A program made the translations under genes and the position numbers. A stretch of DNA of 58,000 nt from the NCBI GenBank assembly GCA_001595945.1, contig LSSI01000052.1, forward strand, positions 1 through 58,000. Reading direction: 5' to 3'. This DNA comes from Thermoplasmatales archaeon SM1-50. GTDB taxonomy: Archaea; Thermoplasmatota; E2; DHVEG-1. The stretch's first letter is position 1, and each line of letters begins with the position of its first letter. Below the pieces are notes generated by a model, which saw only the letters and a list, made by a program, of their open reading frames with translations, was not told where the DNA came from and did not search any database. Positions 35,228-43,099 of this stretch are shown in pieces.

Positions 35228-36906
35228 TGTACAGCCTCCTTTAGTTCTTCATAAATTTGATTAAAAGTAAAATGTTTAAGAGTGATTGCACCGGAAGGAC
35301 ATGCAGCAACGCAATTTCCACATCCTCTGCATATCACCTCATTAACAACAGATATCTTATTCATTTCGTCAAAAGTGATAGCCCCATAGGAACAAATATC
35401 AAGGCATGTTTTACATCCAATACAAAAAGATTCAGATATTTGTGAGACTTTCACCTCAGGTTCTATTTTTTTACCGGGAATAAGTGAAGAAAGTATTTTT
35501 CCAGTAACTGCTTCAGCTTGGATAATTGTATCTGAGATGCTTTTTGGACCCTGAGCGCAACCTGCAATAAATACACCCTGTGTAGACGTTGATACGGGAT
35601 TTAACTTTTCATGCTCCTCAGCAAAGAAATCACCATCACCCAAAGGAACACCAGTAAATTCCGCGAGTTTCGCCGCATCAACTGATGGTTCTAAAGCAGG
35701 TGAAAGAATAACCATATCAACGATACAGTTCTTCTTCCTATTAGTTTCATCATCATAGGAAATGTTCAATTGCTCCCCTTTTTTAGTAATATCAATATTT
35801 TCAGCTCTGATGAAATCAATATTTTCTCCTTGTGTTTGTTCATAAAATTTCTGATGTGATTTACCCGGGATGCACAAGTCAGAGTAAAAATTAACTATTT
35901 TGATGTCAGGAATATTATCTTTAAGATAACGAACAAATTTAATAGAGTACATACAACATATTTCTGAACAATAACCTTTATCAGTTCTACCAACACAATA
36001 GATAATAGCTACAGATTTTGGAGTTTTATTATTTTTCAGAACAATTTTTTTGGATAAATTCATCTGTTCGAATTCCAATGAGGTTAACACATTATCGAAT
36101 TTTCCATAGCCATACTGAGGGTTCTTATTTATATCGAACAGAGAAGAACCAGTGGCAAAAACCACTGCCCCTACATTAAAACTCTCAATATCCTTCTCTT
36201 TTTTATTTTTTACTTTTACCTCAAAATTACCAAAAAAACCAAGTATTTCTTGAACTTCACTATCTGTAAAAATCTTAATATTACTGATCTTCTTTATCGT
36301 TTCAATTTTTTGTAAAATACTTGCTGAACACGGCTGCATTTCTGGATATTTTTTTTCAAAATTTTTTATCAACCCACCGAGAAATGAGTTTTTTTCAACA
36401 AGGTAAATTTTTCTATTAGAATGTGCAAGCTGTAAACTTGCTTCAATACCAGCTATACCTCCACCAATTATTAAGATATCAGGGTTACTTTCTATCTCCT
36501 TTTTTTCAAGAGGAGAATGACAACGTACTCGGGCAATAGCAGCTTTTGTTAAACGGATAGCTTTTTTTGTAGCCTCTTCTTTGTTATCTGTCACCCATGC
36601 ACATTGTTCTCGAATATTGGCAAGTTGGAAAAGGTAGGGGTTGATTTTCGCATTTTCGCATACCTCCATAAATGTAAGTTGATGGTCCCGTGGTGAACAC
36701 GCAGCAACAACTAGATGAGTTAAACTATGTTTTTTAATCTGTTCCGTGAGGTAATTTTTCCCAGCTTCCGAGCAAAGGAGTTTATATCGTTCAACAGTAA
36801 CGATGTCGTTAAGAGATGTCACCGCTTCGATAACCTTATCAATATCAATTTTTTCGGCTATATTTGGTCCGCATTCACAAATATAAACTCCTATTTTTCT
36901 GTTCAT
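35224..36906 (-). CDS. hdrA: HdrA, flavin- and ferredoxin-containing subunit
   Basis: 560 residues. The HdrA-specific N-terminal domain is present (VYICECGPNIAEKID, AACSPRDHQLTF), then the FAD-binding fold with IIGGGIAGIEAS (about 146-157) and VFATGSSLFD, the central CSEICCMYSIKFVRYLKDN region, and IAGCAQGPKSI. The C-terminus carries two 4Fe-4S clusters: CIGCKTCLDIC and CRGCGNCVAACPSGAI. HdrA is the electron-bifurcating flavoprotein of heterodisulfide reductase-like complexes. HdrB and HdrC, which would reduce the heterodisulfide, are not in this window. ATG follows AAAGGGGACTTAG, 12 nt after the preceding gene. Confidence 0.88.
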   Translation of the reverse strand: MNRKIGVYICECGPNIAEKIDIDKVIEAVTSLNDIVTVERYKLLCSEAGKNYLTEQIKKHSLTHLVVAACSPRDHQLTFMEVCENAKINPYLFQLANIREQCAWVTDNKEEATKKAIRLTKAAIARVRCHSPLEKKEIESNPDILIIGGGIAGIEASLQLAHSNRKIYLVEKNSFLGGLIKNFEKKYPEMQPCSASILQKIETIKKISNIKIFTDSEVQEILGFFGNFEVKVKNKKEKDIESFNVGAVVFATGSSLFDINKNPQYGYGKFDNVLTSLEFEQMNLSKKIVLKNNKTPKSVAIIYCVGRTDKGYCSEICCMYSIKFVRYLKDNIPDIKIVNFYSDLCIPGKSHQKFYEQTQGENIDFIRAENIDITKKGEQLNISYDDETNRKKNCIVDMVILSPALEPSVDAAKLAEFTGVPLGDGDFFAEEHEKLNPVSTSTQGVFIAGCAQGPKSISDTIIQAEAVTGKILSSLIPGKKIEPEVKVSQISESFCIGCKTCLDICSYGAITFDEMNKISVVNEVICRGCGNCVAACPSGAITLKHFTFNQIYEELKEAVQ

Positions 36907-36918
36907 CTAAGTCCCCTT

Positions 36919-38196
36919 TTAATGTGTTGAAAGTATTTTTCCAACCGCAGCGCCAGCTTGAGAGATTGATTCCTGAATGTTTTTTGGCCCCTGGGAACAA
37001 CCAACGATAAAAACACCAGGTTTCGACGTCACTACAGAAGAAGCATTTTGATTTTGTTCTTTGAAAAAACCGTACTCATCGATTGTTATCCCTAAGATTT
37101 TTGCTAGTTTTTCAGCATCATCCTTCGGCACTATAGCAGATGTGAGAATTACCATATCTACGGTAATACTGTTTTTCTTACCGCCCACATCGATATATTT
37201 TATCGCGATTTCTTCTCCTTGCTCTGTAATCTCGATATCGCTCGCACGAATCAACATTGTTCCCATTTTTTTTATTTTTTCATAGAACTTCTGATGTGAT
37301 TTACCAGGAATACAAAGATCAGTATAAAATTCAGATATCTTGATTCCAGGTATTTTGGATGTGAGATAATGATTAAACTTCAATGAATACATACAGCAAA
37401 CCGATGAACAATAACCTTTATTGTCCCGACCAACACAATGAATGATAGCGGCAGATTTTGGAATTTTCCCATTTTTCAGAAGTATTTTTCCATCAGTAGG
37501 ACCGTTTGATGCATACAGTCTTTCAAACTCAAAAGCGGTAAATACATTGTTGATTTTTCCATATCCGTACTGAGGAATCTCTCTACAATCAAATGGAGTA
37601 TATCCAGTTGCCACAATAATTGCACCAATAGTAAGCTGAATGTGCTCGTCTTTTTGATTGAAATCAATGGCCTCGAACATACACGCTTCTTGACAAGCAC
37701 GACAATCTTTTCCATTGAAACGAAGACAATGCTTAGTGTCGATCATGGGAGCATTCGGAAGCGCACCAGCAAACGGAGTGTATATTGCTTTTCTTTCGCT
37801 AAGACATTCCTCAAATTCATTTTTTAAATGAACTGGACATGGTTCAAAACAAGCATTACATCCAATGCAATTTTTCATATCAACATATCTTGCCTTTTTG
37901 TGAATCTTAACAGTAAAATTTCCAAAGCAACCTTCCACATCTTCAACTTCTGCGAGTGTTAGTAGGTTAATATTTTTATTCTGCAGTAATTCTTGTTGTA
38001 ATGGAGCTACCATGCATGTTGAGCATTCCATATTTGCAAATACTTCTTCAAACTTTATTGCCATACCACCAGTATATGACGTCTTTTCAATGAGATGCAC
38101 TTTTCTATCAGATTTAGAAAGCATTAAGCTAGATTCAATTCCGGTTATACCCGCTCCAATAACCAAAATATCTAAATTACTTTGTATTTCATTCAT
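36919..38196 (-). CDS. HdrA-like flavoprotein lacking the N-terminal HdrA domain
   Basis: 425 residues. It starts directly at the FAD fold (ILVIGAGITGIESSL, about 10-24) and lacks the 'VGVYxCxCG' domain of true HdrA. Two cluster-binding stretches are inserted after the FAD fold: CIGCNACFEPCP (about 109-120) and CRACQEACMFEAI (about 165-177). The rest follows HdrA (CSSVCCMYSLKFNHYL, IVGCSQGPKNI) and ends at KILSTH without C-terminal ferredoxin. Together with the next gene it would form a pair of unlike HdrA subunits. The ribosome site is weak (AGATGAACAG), suggesting coupling to the preceding MvhD gene 18 nt away. Confidence 0.82.
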   Translation of the reverse strand: MNEIQSNLDILVIGAGITGIESSLMLSKSDRKVHLIEKTSYTGGMAIKFEEVFANMECSTCMVAPLQQELLQNKNINLLTLAEVEDVEGCFGNFTVKIHKKARYVDMKNCIGCNACFEPCPVHLKNEFEECLSERKAIYTPFAGALPNAPMIDTKHCLRFNGKDCRACQEACMFEAIDFNQKDEHIQLTIGAIIVATGYTPFDCREIPQYGYGKINNVFTAFEFERLYASNGPTDGKILLKNGKIPKSAAIIHCVGRDNKGYCSSVCCMYSLKFNHYLTSKIPGIKISEFYTDLCIPGKSHQKFYEKIKKMGTMLIRASDIEITEQGEEIAIKYIDVGGKKNSITVDMVILTSAIVPKDDAEKLAKILGITIDEYGFFKEQNQNASSVVTSKPGVFIVGCSQGPKNIQESISQAGAAVGKILSTH

Positions 38197-38214
38197 CTGT
38201 TCATCTTCATTTCA

Positions 38215-38637
38215 TTATAACATCTTTTTCTTCATCGGGTTCTGTCCCATCTTTTTTATTTTCTCATTGAATTCGTTAACGACCTCTGCAAATCTTTGTC
38301 CTTCTGATGCAGAAACCCATGAAAGACAAAGACGATCCGACTCTAAACCAAGACTATCAACCACTTTTTTTAATACTGCAAATCGTCTGCGCGCATAATA
38401 GTTACCCTCATTATAATGGCAATCTCCTGGATGACAGCCTGCAATTAAAACGCCATCAGCACCTTGAAGTAATGCAGTCAGAATAAGAACAGGATCAATT
38501 CTACTAGAACACATAACACGAATTGGTGTAAGAGACGAAGGAATTTTTAACTTACTCGTCCCCGCTAAATCTGCTCCGGCATAGGAACACCAATTACATA
38601 GGAAACCCACGATTCGTGGTTCGAATTGTTCAGTCAT
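38215..38637 (-). CDS. MvhD-like [2Fe-2S] electron transfer subunit, copy 2
   Basis: 140 residues. Full MvhD signature: FLCNWCSYAGADLAGTSKLK, VRVMCSSRIDPVLIL, GADGVLIAGCHPGDCHY and YARRRFAVLKKVVDSLGLE. It is close to copy 1 at the other end of the operon, and the encoding DNA is also similar, indicating recent duplication. Two MvhD copies may let two HdrA-type subunits connect to different partners. It lies between tusA and the HdrA-like gene. Confidence 0.9.
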   Translation of the reverse strand: MTEQFEPRIVGFLCNWCSYAGADLAGTSKLKIPSSLTPIRVMCSSRIDPVLILTALLQGADGVLIAGCHPGDCHYNEGNYYARRRFAVLKKVVDSLGLESDRLCLSWVSASEGQRFAEVVNEFNEKIKKMGQNPMKKKML

Positions 38638-38676
38638 GAAAAGACCTGAGATGCTGTTTTTTTTAATAAAATATGA

Positions 38677-38901
38677 TTAAAATTGTATTTGTGCTTTGAA
38701 CTTTCCACTGCCTTCATCCGCGCATACAAGAAGCGTTTTATTTGTTTTTGAACACCATGCTTTGATATCATCTGGAAATGAGTGACAATCTGCCATTACT
38801 TCAAGAATGTCACCAGGTTGTAGTTCTTTTGCTTTAATTGCCACTTTCAAAATTGGTTGTGGGCATTTCAAACCTAATGTATCAAGGGTATGGGTTGACA
38901 T
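38677..38901 (-). CDS. tusA: TusA-type sulfur carrier
   Basis: 74 residues from the ATG at 38901, strongly supported by GGAGGTGATAGAATTT; a longer frame from a TTG 18 nt upstream would place its start inside that ribosome site. The TusA motif is clear: LDTLGLKCPQPILKVAIKA, with the CPxP sulfur-carrying Cys at about residue 13. The rest matches the family's small alpha/beta fold. TusA accepts persulfide sulfur and hands it to partners such as DsrE proteins. Its position between dsrE-like and mvhD suggests a link between sulfur transfer and the Hdr-like electron carriers. Confidence 0.88.
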   Translation of the reverse strand: MSTHTLDTLGLKCPQPILKVAIKAKELQPGDILEVMADCHSFPDDIKAWCSKTNKTLLVCADEGSGKFKAQIQF

Positions 38902-38924
38902 AAATTCTATCACCTCCAAACTTT

Positions 38925-39311
38925 TTAAAATGAAAATGTTATTTGAGCATCATGTATATCTGCCATAAACTTTGTTGCTCCAATAATTTCTATGCCATCT
39001 CTAAATTCTTCTTTTTTCATATCTTTTGCTTCTAAAGCAAGCTCACAAAGAAGAATTTTTCCCCCAAGACTCGTGACTCCTTCTACCAGTTCCGCCATAT
39101 CAGGCATACCTTTTGCTTTTATTTTCTCAAGTTCTCCTTTTCTTAGGGCAGTTGCGGCACCGGGGGTAAAAAATAATACAACTTCATCACCGGAAGCTGC
39201 CGCACTTGAAGCCAACACAAAAGTCGGGTAAAGATTCTTGTTTTCTGCTCCGTTACATACAATAGCTACTTTTTTGCTCGTAATAAAACCTCCGAGGGTA
39301 GCAATATTCAA
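38925..39311 (-). CDS. DsrE-like sulfurtransferase (DsrE2 type)
   Basis: Up to 128 residues. The fold is that of DsrE/DsrF-like proteins: KKVAIVCNGAENKNLYPTFV, AASGDEVVLFFTPGAATAL, MPDMAELVEGVTSLGGKILL then CELALEAKDMKKEEF, ending FMADIHDAQITF. The Cys in LLCELAL is in the usual persulfide position of the DsrE2 group. The start is uncertain: a TTG at 39311 lies right beside the likely TATA, while GGAGG at 39289-39293 is followed only by ATT and ACG codons, so a rare start near 39284 or 39281 is possible. It is the first gene of the redox operon. Confidence 0.8.
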   Translation of the reverse strand: MNIATLGGFITSKKVAIVCNGAENKNLYPTFVLASSAAASGDEVVLFFTPGAATALRKGELEKIKAKGMPDMAELVEGVTSLGGKILLCELALEAKDMKKEEFRDGIEIIGATKFMADIHDAQITFSF

Positions 39312-39324
39312 ACTATATATAATT
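39312..39324 (-). promoter_or_regulatory. Likely TATA box of the dsrE-tusA-hdr operon
   Basis: On the minus strand the sequence reads AATTATATATAGT. About 26 nt downstream would place transcription start at about 39292, next to the GGAGG. No dispersed box is present. Confidence 0.5.
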
Positions 39325-39377
39325 GTTATGGTTTTTTGTGTATTCAGACTAGAAATTATTTAATTATCATTTCATTT

Positions 39378-39390
39378 TGAAACATTTAAA
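39378..39390 (+). promoter_or_regulatory. TATA box of the Lrp-type regulator
   Basis: ACATTTAAATATT lies about 20-25 nt before the ATG at 39403, suggesting a leaderless messenger. The intergenic space to the divergent redox operon is only about 90 bp, so the regulator could bind both promoters. Confidence 0.5.
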
Positions 39391-39402
39391 TATTCATATT
39401 GC

Positions 39403-39978
39403 ATGATGGATGCTATGAAAAATCTTGATGAAACAGACAAAAAAATTATAACAATGATTAATGAGAATTGGCAACAAGGTACCACAAGAATGGGTAAAAA
39501 ATTAGGCATGTCCCATACAGCAGTACGATCAAGACTAAATCGTCTCCAAAGAGATATACTAAAAGTAAATTGTATCATAGACACCGAAAAACTTGGTCTA
39601 AAAATGTTTTTCATTTGTTTAGAAGCAAGATTTAAAAGTAAGGTCATTAATCATGTAAAAAATTGTCCAAAAATAGTTTGTTATTTCAATACCTACGGTG
39701 AATATAATTTTATAATGCTCGCTGTCGCAGAAAATACAGATACGATGGAATCAATGATCGAACAGTGTTTCTCATTTAATTTTACCAATATCACAAAATA
39801 CAATGTAATGCCAATTGCTACATCTTCATCCACTTGTCATCATGTAAAATTTTTTACAGAAAATGAAAAAAATAACATGAAATGTGATTTCAAAACAACT
39901 TGTACAAACTGTAAATCTTTTAAAGAAAATAGATGCGTTGGATGTCCATTGTATAAAGGATATAAAGGAATACTGTAA
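39403..39978 (+). CDS. Lrp/AsnC-family regulator with C-terminal Cys cluster
   Basis: 191 residues. Winged HTH of Lrp type (about 8-60: LDETDKKIITMINENWQQG, TRMGKKLGMSHTAVRSRLNR), then the ligand/oligomerisation domain (about 65-150). The C-terminal 45 residues are unusual: CHHVKFF, then CDFKTTCTNCKSF and RCVGCPLYKGYKG, giving six Cys that could hold zinc or an iron-sulfur cluster. It is divergent from the dsrE-tusA-hdr operon and is the obvious candidate regulator. Leaderless; in-frame ATGs at 39403, 39406 and 39415 are all possible starts. Confidence 0.8.
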   Translation: MMDAMKNLDETDKKIITMINENWQQGTTRMGKKLGMSHTAVRSRLNRLQRDILKVNCIIDTEKLGLKMFFICLEARFKSKVINHVKNCPKIVCYFNTYGEYNFIMLAVAENTDTMESMIEQCFSFNFTNITKYNVMPIATSSSTCHHVKFFTENEKNNMKCDFKTTCTNCKSFKENRCVGCPLYKGYKGIL

Positions 39979-40314
39979 GATTAACAAAAATGTAAGGTTA
40001 CTCAGAATAATATTTAAATGACATTTTAAAAAAATATATCAGAAATCCTTATACATAGTAAAATAAGTGCTCCTATAATTTTTCTCTCCAAGATATCCTT
40101 ATGACATATTCCCTAATAAATAGATGCATTGACACGGTTTTCAGGTTCAATATTGCAACAAAAAAACTTTTGTATTCAATGATACGAAAAAATAGATATT
40201 TTTAGGAAAATTGTACAAATCAATCAGAATTAGCATATTCAATATTTTTTTGTTCAATAAAGAGGAAAAAAATCTTTTATATTGTTGTATGACTCTCTTT
40301 CTTGAGGAAATGCT
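39979..40314. other. Intergenic region with an orphan minus-oriented box
   Basis: Holds a box (40123-40144: TAGATGCATTGACACGGTTT then TC) and a minus-facing TATA-like sequence (ATATTTAAATGACATTTTAA, 40012-40031), but there is no minus-strand gene to the left. Both flanking genes are on the plus strand. No coding frame was seen. It may be the remains of an excised gene unit. The right end holds the promoter of the gene at 40315. Confidence 0.45.
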
Positions 40315-40728
40315 ATGGAAAAGAAAATATTAGGTATCTTGGTATGCATGCTGTTCATCTTGACAACAGTATCAACTGTTGCTGCTAAACAAGAAAGAAC
40401 CCTTTACAAAAATTGTTATCTTGAAGTAGAAGCACAACGGGAGGGGCTTTATAGAATGATAAAATATGTATTTCTTAGACCCAATGGTGATAACAGTGCT
40501 TTTGTCCTATGTTGGCTCATTCAATGGATGGGACCGGAATATGTCACCGTAAAAATTTACGATCAAAAAAACGGGAACGAACTATGGAACAATCAAAACC
40601 AAGAAGGTATCTGGGCCTTCAGACTCTTTTTCTATAATGGTCTGTACACATGGTCCACTGAAAATGGACAAGACATGTTTACCCTTCAGGGTAGCACCAA
40701 AGCTATCATTGTCTTATATGAGGGTTAA
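40315..40728 (+). CDS. Exported protein of unknown function
   Basis: 137 residues. Signal peptide 1-25 (ILGILVCMLFILTTVSTVAA). The mature part contains a beta-rich stretch with LRPNGDNSAFVLCWLIQWMG, VTVKIYDQKNG and STKAIIVLYEG; one Cys. The pattern (NGxxxVxV...YTWS) suggests a small beta-sandwich. ATG is preceded by TTGAGGAAATGCT. No family was recognised. It stands alone on the plus strand, without a plus-oriented box. Confidence 0.65.
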   Translation: MEKKILGILVCMLFILTTVSTVAAKQERTLYKNCYLEVEAQREGLYRMIKYVFLRPNGDNSAFVLCWLIQWMGPEYVTVKIYDQKNGNELWNNQNQEGIWAFRLFFYNGLYTWSTENGQDMFTLQGSTKAIIVLYEG

Positions 40729-40859
40729 TGCCTCTTATTTTATCCCTTCTTTTTCCCCATCTGTTCCTTCTTTAAAAATAAATCTTTAGAAACATAAGAA
40801 ATAGAAAAAAAATAAGAAACATACTTAGTAGAGGAACTATTGTTAGAATAGAATTTTTA

Positions 40860-41000
40860 TTTATGGGAGCGAGTATCCCATCAAATTTCACTAATAATCT
40901 AGAAAATACAGAACAATTACCTGAAATTATTGGTGATGATTTAAGCATTAAAATTACAGAAATTATAAAAAAAAGCTCTAGTTCTTCAATGTTGTTTTAA
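40860..41000 (+). other. Possible 45-codon plus-strand coding fragment
   Basis: From ATG 40864 the frame gives MGASIPSNFTNNLENTEQLP and then a Lys/Ser-rich end with TAA at 40998. Composition is protein-like but there is no ribosome site or TATA at normal spacing, and its end overlaps the stop of the phosphoesterase gene on the other strand. It may be a small gene or a fragment of one. Confidence 0.25.
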
Positions 41001-41972
41001 TTCTCGTATCGCCATTGGAGTAGACAGAAAAATAATACCGGCATTTTCAATCTCTACGCACTCCTCAAGCCATACATCATTATGTACTACACTGATATTC
41101 CGATAATGAATACCTTGTTTACAGTCATCGGTTTGTACATATAACGGTGGATACTGACTACAGTTCATTACAGCATTTGGATATTCATTTAAATCATAAT
41201 CATAGATTTTTGATCGATGGGTATGTCCAGTCAACACCAGATCAATAGCATATGTTTCACAGAGCGCAACAAACTCCGTTCGGTTCTCGATAAATAGATC
41301 ATCAGGTTCACCCACAGCGGGATGATGCATTAATATGATTTTATGCACAGAACTGCAATTGCAAAGTTTTGTATCTAACCATGCGATGTCTTCATCGGAT
41401 AGTCCTTGGCCATGCCAATCGAATAAAATCGATAGGTCTGCATAATAGTTAGGGCCGGAATCCATGAAAAAGAGGCTGACGTCGTCATAGGTGATCACAT
41501 AACGATCTTTATCATCAATGTGATTTGGATCGATATAGGTATGGTAATTCCGGATGTCTCGATGAAAGCAATAATCGTGGTTCCCTGGTGTGGTATACAC
41601 AGGGATAGTATACGCTGCATCAGCAAATAATTGTCCTTCCTGTTCATAGAGACAATCAAGCATCGTCTGGTAATTCAGAGCCCCAAGCCATCCATTGCCA
41701 CCCCATTCCACGAGATCGCCAGTGATGACAATAAAGGCGGGTTTGGTATCAAATGAGACAACTGTGTTAATCACTGTTGAAAACCTTGTTTTCGACAGCT
41801 CATGTCGATCAAAAATTCTATTCAAAATATGTGTATCCGTTAAATGAACAAAATAAAAATCAGTAGATGCCGTCTCAGACTCATTGATAAGGTAACTATT
41901 TGCAGAAATACTGCTGAAGAAAACACTGCAACATAAACTGAGTAGCACTATCTGGATTTGCCATTGTTTCAT
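40986..41972 (-). CDS. Secreted calcineurin-like metallophosphoesterase
   Basis: 328 residues. Signal peptide about 1-25. All five metal-site blocks are visible: FVHLTDTHIL, FIVITGDLVEWGGNGW, YTTPGNHDYC, ILMHHPAVG and LVLTGHTHRSK. These enzymes use two metal ions to hydrolyse phosphomonoesters, diesters or nucleotides; the export signal suggests an extracellular substrate. No close box is seen upstream, but a TATA-like CCTATAAATAC lies about 36 nt before the ATG, so the leader is short. Confidence 0.87.
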   Translation of the reverse strand: MKQWQIQIVLLSLCCSVFFSSISANSYLINESETASTDFYFVHLTDTHILNRIFDRHELSKTRFSTVINTVVSFDTKPAFIVITGDLVEWGGNGWLGALNYQTMLDCLYEQEGQLFADAAYTIPVYTTPGNHDYCFHRDIRNYHTYIDPNHIDDKDRYVITYDDVSLFFMDSGPNYYADLSILFDWHGQGLSDEDIAWLDTKLCNCSSVHKIILMHHPAVGEPDDLFIENRTEFVALCETYAIDLVLTGHTHRSKIYDYDLNEYPNAVMNCSQYPPLYVQTDDCKQGIHYRNISVVHNDVWLEECVEIENAGIIFLSTPMAIRELKQH

Positions 41973-42159
41973 AAATGTCTTTAACTATGGATTCATAGTA
42001 TTTATAGGTTGTTCCCCTGGTACACTAGAATTCTAATTATATAACTATCTAGAGAGCTTTCTCTTATATAATACTGAATACTTGTTGAAATACAATACTC
42101 ATCTCAATGCTATGAATTCTATATCATCTTCTTTCAGATATCTAAGAAACCCTGTTTTT

Positions 42160-42335
42160 CTCCAATAAACCGCGGGATACAGAACAAGCGACGCAGACGA
42201 TACGAACCTGACAAAATTCTATGAAAAAGTGTATCTCTAACTAGGAGTAAAGCAGGAGCATTAGCATTGCTTTTCCTAATGATTTTTGTACGAATAACCA
42301 AAAGGAAAAAAATAAAAAAAAAAGAAGATGAAATC
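42160..42335 (+). pseudogene. 3' remnant of a membrane-anchored protein gene, copy 2
   Basis: The plus strand has NLTKFYEKVYL followed by a stop and then, in another frame, ALALLFLMIFVRITKRKKIK with a Lys-rich end. It corresponds in order and position to the remnant at 28070-28244 (NITKIHENVYL, one membrane helix, basic end). The anchored protein's exterior part is gone. The rest of 41973-42160 shows no gene. Confidence 0.45.
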
Positions 42336-42708
42336 TATTCAACTCCAAAGACGAAACCAAGCAATACCTTTGCCGATGCCGTCTCTACCGTTGTATCAAT
42401 CGATATTTCGATATTTGTGTTCCCAAATCCTAAGATAGGGCTCCAACTTTTTCTTTTCCCCAGAAAATCATCGATCCATCAAGAATGATGCTTACATCCG
42501 CACGCTCGATATCGGTCGTTCCAATATTTTTTATGATTGCATTTACACCAAATCCACCTTTAATGGTAATAACAAGTTGTGATGCAGATGAACTAATATC
42601 TTTACTAAACGTCTGTTCATCAGTTGTTCGAAACGCTGAGCTTCCTACCGGAATCATAGTGGCAAACAACAATCCAATTATAAACATTCCAACCACTTTC
42701 CTAAACAT
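42335..42708 (-). pseudogene. Frameshifted exported Ig-like module gene
   Basis: The intact front part (signal peptide, then LVITIKGGFGVNAIIKNIGT and DVSIILDGSMIFWGKEK) ends at a stop at 42430. In the next frame the module continues as ILGFGNTNIEISIDTTVETA and closes SAKVLLGFVFGVE at 42335. The middle stretch (the 'G-x-I-x-x-xPGE' turn seen in relatives) is missing, so a deletion with frameshift has broken the gene. If still translated, it would give a 92-residue truncated module. ATG is preceded by TTGAGGTTATAAT. Confidence 0.6.
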
Positions 42709-43099
42709 ATTATAACCTCAAAATATGTAACAATAGATTGATTCATAAAATTTCTTTTAGAAATTTTGTACATAAGTATAAAAAATAAAATGATTACGAG
42801 ATATTTGTTCAATTTTTAAGCATATCTTCTTTTTTTCCTTTTTTAAAGGCTCATATATAAAGAATTAATCAAATTTATTCTTCTTTTTATTTCATTTAAA
42901 TGTCTTGAAACAATAAAAATAAGTGGGAAAGCATCGACATGATTTACAGAGAGTTTTTTTGGTATGAATATCAAAATAAAAAAAAAGAAAAAGACGGGGG
43001 TTTCTTAGAAACCCACTTGCTTTGTTTTAGTTAAGGAAATACATTATGAAATCATTTATAGAAAGAGGTAAGCTTCATAAAGCTGATTGATTTGTTGTT
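42709..43099. other. Spacer with box, TATA and terminator-like tract
   Basis: In gene (minus) order: T-rich tract (42972-42993), A-rich patch, box (42923-42947: GTGGGAAAGCATCGACATGA then TTTAC), TATA (CATTTAAATGTCTTGAAAC, 42894-42912). This is a good example of the standard spacer. No gene was seen in it. Confidence 0.6.

Noticed and set aside
42267-42488. 73-codon plus-strand gene
   Set aside because: Its start is the membrane-helix remnant and its rest is the antisense of the Ig-like gene; it is part of a decayed gene.
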